Assembly (NCBI RefSeq): GCF_035508675.1
Contig: NZ_DATJMN010000034.1
Span: forward strand, 1 to 9,803
Length of the DNA stretch: 9,803 nt
Reading direction: 5' to 3'
Source of the DNA: Dyella_B sp035508675
GTDB lineage: Bacteria > Pseudomonadota > Gammaproteobacteria > Xanthomonadales > Rhodanobacteraceae
A model generated the notes under the pieces. That model did no database searches, had not been told where the DNA came from, and saw only the letters and a program-made list of their open reading frames with translations. This document shows, in pieces, positions 7,332 through 9,803 of this stretch. The translations under genes and the position numbers were made by a program. Numbering within the stretch: position 1 is the stretch's first letter; every line of letters starts with the position of its first letter.

Positions 7332-7394
7332 TTACCCCCTCTACCCTGCGGGGAGAGGGCTGGGGCGAGGGGCGAAGCTCGCCGGGAGCCCCGG
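7332..7394. repeat. GC-rich palindromic intergenic repeat between rdgC and the metallopeptidase gene
   Basis: The gap 7182-7428 has no gene. It holds a hairpin with ccctct (7337-7342) paired to agaggg (7354-7359), an A-G mismatch, then ccc (7344-7346) paired to ggg (7350-7352) around TGC. A second stem, ccggg/cccgg, spans 7382-7394. Read in translation on the minus strand it gives SPLAPALSPQGRGG, a peptide signature I recognise from dispersed repeats of many proteobacterial genomes. It probably is one copy of such a family. The copy number cannot be judged from one window. A gggc-tttttt-gccc hairpin near 7266-7279 has no proper T-tract after it. Confidence 0.6.
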
Positions 7395-7428
7395 TCTACG
7401 CCAGGGAAAAGCAGCCCCCCAATGCGGG

Positions 7429-8340
7429 TTACTCCGGCCGGGGCAACCCGAACCACTCTTCCAGCTTGCCCAGCAAGCGCTCCAGCTCCAGCGTCAGCAG
7501 CGCAAAGCGTGCATCCATTTCGGCGGCGGCGTCCTGCTGGCTGTCGCCCAGCTCGTCCACCACGGCATCGAGGAATTTCAGCTTGCGCACCACCAGGTCT
7601 TCGCCAAGCACGAAGCTGATGCGCTCATCGAACACGAGACCGAGCTGGAACACCTGCTTGCCATTGCGCAGATGCTCCTTCACTTCTTCGGCATCGAGAT
7701 CCTGCCGGCGGCAGCGTGCGATCGCGCCGGTAGCGGTAGCCGGATCACGCAGTTCGCACTCGTCACCCAGCACGAGGCCGCCAGGCAGATTGCCGCTGGC
7801 GAGCCAGTCGGTCATCAGCACACGTGGACCTTCTTCCGGCGCCAGCGGCACGGCAGGAAAGCTGCCCAGCGCTTCGCGCACCTGGGTGAGCGCATTCTCA
7901 GCGCTCTTGCGGCTGGCGGTGTCGAGCACCAGCCAACCGTTCTTGCGATCGACATAGGCGGACATGCGCGAGCTGCGCACAAAGGCGCGCGGCAGCAGTT
8001 CGGTGAGCAGGTCCTCCTTGAGGCGCTTGCGTTCGCGGCCGCCGACCTTGCGGCCTTCTTCTTCGGCGATCTTTTGTACCTTGCGTTGCAGCTCATCGTT
8101 CACCACGGCGGCCGGCAGCAGTTTTTCCTCGCCGCCCACGGTGACGAGCGTGCAGGCGTTCACCACGTGCGTCATCGGCGCATCGTCGCCACGGCCCACC
8201 GGCGGCACGAATCCGCGCGTGCTCATTTCCAGCGGACCACAGGGACGCAGGCGATGATCGTTCAGCGCTTCGTCGAGGCGGCTCAGGTCTTCGGCAACGG
8301 AGGGAGAAAAGCGGAACAGCGTGAGGTTGCGGAAAAACAT
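7429..8340 (-). CDS. rdgC: recombination-associated protein RdgC
   Basis: A nucleoid-associated, ring-forming DNA-binding protein of 303 aa, the normal RdgC length. In E. coli it limits RecA filament activity. Recognised family segments are MFFRNLTLFRF at the start, GFVPPVG (43-49), KLLPAAVVNDEL, RKRLKEDLLTELLPRAF and an acidic C-terminal helical part ending in EEWFGLPRP. RdgC has no catalytic residues to check. The ATG at 8340 has GGA 8 nt upstream and matches the conserved N-terminus exactly. It lies 94 bp downstream of tyrB on the same strand, with a REP-like element between them. A 443-aa open frame on the other strand (7240-8571) is a high-GC shadow. Confidence 0.96.
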   Translation of the reverse strand: MFFRNLTLFRFSPSVAEDLSRLDEALNDHRLRPCGPLEMSTRGFVPPVGRGDDAPMTHVVNACTLVTVGGEEKLLPAAVVNDELQRKVQKIAEEEGRKVGGRERKRLKEDLLTELLPRAFVRSSRMSAYVDRKNGWLVLDTASRKSAENALTQVREALGSFPAVPLAPEEGPRVLMTDWLASGNLPGGLVLGDECELRDPATATGAIARCRRQDLDAEEVKEHLRNGKQVFQLGLVFDERISFVLGEDLVVRKLKFLDAVVDELGDSQQDAAAEMDARFALLTLELERLLGKLEEWFGLPRPE

Positions 8341-8363
8341 GCTTGGGTCCGGTCACGAGTATC

Positions 8364-8422
8364 CGTCGTCCCGGCGCAAGCCGGGACCCAGCACCTTGCA
8401 ACAGCAAGGCGCCGGGGTGACG
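8364..8422. repeat. REP-like palindromic element between tyrB and rdgC
   Basis: The 59-bp element starts cgtcgtcccggcg and ends cgccggggtgacg; these outer arms pair at 11 of 13 positions. Inside are two perfect hairpins: cccggc/gccggg around GCAA (8370-8385) and ccttgc/gcaagg around AACA (8394-8409). The cgtc-tcccggcgcaagccggga head is typical of dispersed repeats in Xanthomonadales. Possible effects are mRNA end protection or partial termination after tyrB. Only one copy of this type is seen in the window. Confidence 0.7.
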
Positions 8423-8434
8423 AGAAGGGAAGTG

Positions 8435-9634
8435 TTAGCGAATCACAGCCGCGACGGCTGCAACCACGGTATCGAGGTTGTTGCGGTTCAACGCCGCCAC
8501 GCAGATGCGGCCGGTGCCGATGGCGTAGATCGCATGCTCTTCGCGCAAGCGATCCACCTGCGCCTTGCTGAGCCCCGAGTACGAGAACATGCCGGCCTGC
8601 TGCTGGATGAAGCCGAACTGCGGCGCGCCGTGCGCAGCGAGTTTTTCCACCATGCCGGCACGCATCGCGTGGATGCGCTCCCGCATTTCAGTGAGCTCTT
8701 GTTCCCACAAAGCGCGCAGCTCGGCGCTATTGAGCACGCCGGCCACCAGCGCACCACCGTGCGTGGACGGGCTAGAATAGATGGAGCGGATGATGCGCTT
8801 GACCAGCGACTGCACGCGCAGCGCTTCGTCGCGCGTCGCACCGACGACCGACAACGCACCCACACGCTCGCCGTACAGCGAGAATGACTTGGAATACGAG
8901 TTGGCCACCACGAAGGAATCGATGCCCGATGCGGCGAACAGGCGCACCGCCGCCGCGTCCGCATCGATGCCCTTGTCGAAGCCCTGGTAGGCCATGTCGA
9001 TGAAGGGCATCAGCTGACGATCCTTCACCAGCGCCACCACCTGCTGCCACTGCTCCACCGACAGATCCACACCGGTGGGGTTGTGGCAGCAGGCGTGCAG
9101 CAGCACCACCGTGCCCGGCTCCAGCTTGTTCAGATCCGCCAGCATGCCGGCGAAGTCCAGGCCATTGGTGGCGGCGTCGTAGTAGGCGTAATCGACCACT
9201 TCGAAGCCAGCGGCGTTGAACACCACGCGGTGGTTTTCCCAGCTGGGGCTGCTGATCGCCACCTTGGCCTTGGGCAGCGCCTTCTTGAGCAGCTCCGCAC
9301 CCACGCGCAGCGCGCCGCTGCCGCCGATGGTCTGCGAGGTGGCCACGCGGCCGGCGGCCAGCAGCGGCGAATCAGGGCCGAACACCAGCTTCTGCGTGGC
9401 CTGCGTATAGGCCGGCAGGCCGTCGATCGGCAGGTAGCCGCGCGGCAGCGATTCTTTCGCCAGCGCTTCTTCCACCTGGCGTACGGCCCGCAGCACGGGA
9501 ATGCGGCCGGTTTCGTCGTAATAGATGCCCACGCCCAGGTTGACCTTGCCGGGACGCGAATCGGCCACGAAAGCTTCGGTGAGGCCCAGGATCGGATCGC
9601 CTGGGGTCATTTCTACGGATGCGAAATGGGACAC
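8435..9634 (-). CDS. tyrB: aromatic amino acid aminotransferase (class I, PLP-dependent)
   Basis: Transfers the amino group between tyrosine, phenylalanine or aspartate and 2-oxoglutarate (EC 2.6.1.57/2.6.1.1). It is cytoplasmic and catalyses the last step of Phe/Tyr synthesis. It is 399 aa from GTG at 9634, which aligns with the usual MSxFAxVExxPGDPILGLTEA start. The frame stays open to 9772, but that 46-codon extension does not resemble the family. PLP-site residues seen are Trp132, Asn185 (CCHNPTG), Asp213 (FIDMAYQG), Tyr216, the Schiff-base Lys249 (SYSKSFSLYGERVG), Arg257 and the substrate-carboxylate Arg376 (TGRICVAALN). The SKSFSLYGERVG and CCHNPTGVDL segments are close to TyrB, but TyrB and AspC share this fold, so an aspartate aminotransferase role cannot be excluded. 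rdgC follows downstream after a palindromic element. Confidence 0.93.
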   Translation of the reverse strand: MSHFASVEMTPGDPILGLTEAFVADSRPGKVNLGVGIYYDETGRIPVLRAVRQVEEALAKESLPRGYLPIDGLPAYTQATQKLVFGPDSPLLAAGRVATSQTIGGSGALRVGAELLKKALPKAKVAISSPSWENHRVVFNAAGFEVVDYAYYDAATNGLDFAGMLADLNKLEPGTVVLLHACCHNPTGVDLSVEQWQQVVALVKDRQLMPFIDMAYQGFDKGIDADAAAVRLFAASGIDSFVVANSYSKSFSLYGERVGALSVVGATRDEALRVQSLVKRIIRSIYSSPSTHGGALVAGVLNSAELRALWEQELTEMRERIHAMRAGMVEKLAAHGAPQFGFIQQQAGMFSYSGLSKAQVDRLREEHAIYAIGTGRICVAALNRNNLDTVVAAVAAVIR

Positions 9635-9660
9635 GGGTCTACTCGACTGCGAAATGGAGG

Positions 9661-9686
9661 AAAAAATTATGGACGTCCAAACGTCC
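9661..9686 (-). terminator. inverted repeat plus T-run upstream of tyrB (terminator, attenuator or operator)
   Basis: On the minus strand ggacgt and acgtcc form a perfect 6-bp stem around TTGG (9671-9686), followed by ataatttttt, which resembles a short intrinsic terminator. It ends about 27 nt before the tyrB GTG. It may end an upstream transcript or act as an attenuator. Alternatively CATAAT (9666-9671) could be a -10 box, making the palindrome an operator upstream of it; no convincing -35 box is present. The choice between these cannot be made from sequence alone. Confidence 0.4.
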
Positions 9687-9767
9687 GCCTGAGTTAGGAG
9701 CCTGCCGGACTTGAATTGGCCGGGCTGCAAATCCGACTGCGCGGTCCATATGTCCGTCGCTGCTTGA

Positions 9768-9786
9768 CCCATAGAACCACTATGGG
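9768..9786. other. perfect inverted repeat near the right edge
   Basis: The arms cccatag (9768-9774) and ctatggg (9780-9786) are perfect 7-bp complements around the 5-nt spacer aacca. No T-run follows on either strand, so it is not a typical terminator. It lies about 134 bp upstream of the tyrB start and could be a protein-binding site or an end structure of a gene beyond the window. No gene is recognisable in 9635-9803. Confidence 0.35.
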
Positions 9787-9803
9787 CCGGCGCATCGCCG
9801 AAC

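Noticed and set aside
7240..8571. 443-aa plus-strand open frame across rdgC
   Set aside because: It is antisense to a clearly conserved rdgC, its protein is rich in His, Ala, Arg and Gln without any family motif, and high GC makes such long shadows common.
9690..9765. tRNA-Cys-like anticodon loop (ctgcaaa) on the plus strand
   Set aside because: No matching acceptor stem, D-arm or proper T-arm could be built, so it is probably chance.
9635..9772. 46-codon N-terminal extension of TyrB
   Set aside because: The family's conserved N-terminus begins exactly at the GTG at 9634; the extension crosses the inverted repeat and T-run and has no family resemblance.

Overview
The window is a chromosomal segment of a high-GC gammaproteobacterium. 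The closest fit is the Xanthomonadales, probably Rhodanobacteraceae (Dyella, Rhodanobacter or Luteibacter type). This rests on GC-rich codon use, a xanthomonad-like TyrB N-terminus, RdgC, and two kinds of short intergenic palindromic repeat that I associate with this group. The genus is an inference.

Left part, plus strand (1-2814). A membrane-anchored alpha/beta hydrolase resembling family V lipases is preceded by a perfect-armed palindrome. After a 188-bp gap holding a long imperfect hairpin comes a chemoreceptor gene. The receptor has a Cache sensor, two hydrophobic segments, HAMP and a signalling domain, but no N-terminal membrane segment.

Middle part, minus strand (2824-7181). Five genes run in the same direction with short gaps, in transcription order: YgjP-like metallopeptidase, YciI-family protein, isoprenylcysteine-methyltransferase-like membrane protein, cytoplasmic-type trehalase, and glucose 1-dehydrogenase-like SDR. 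The last two form a plausible pathway: trehalose is split into glucose, which is then oxidised to gluconolactone. The dehydrogenase's ribosome-binding site lies inside a perfect hairpin. This cluster converges on the chemoreceptor gene with only 9 bp between the stop codons.

Right part, minus strand (7182-9803). The aromatic amino acid aminotransferase gene tyrB and the recombination-associated gene rdgC are separated by a REP-like palindromic element. A second repeat of a different kind lies between rdgC and the metallopeptidase. The region upstream of tyrB has two perfect inverted repeats that could be a terminator, attenuator or operators.

Most of the window is ordinary housekeeping and accessory metabolism. 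I see no phage, CRISPR, toxin-antitoxin or defence system. The points most worth checking are the unusual receptor topology, the trehalase-dehydrogenase pairing with its masked ribosome-binding site, and the palindromes beside the lipase and tyrB starts. No stretch longer than about 250 bp lacks a gene.
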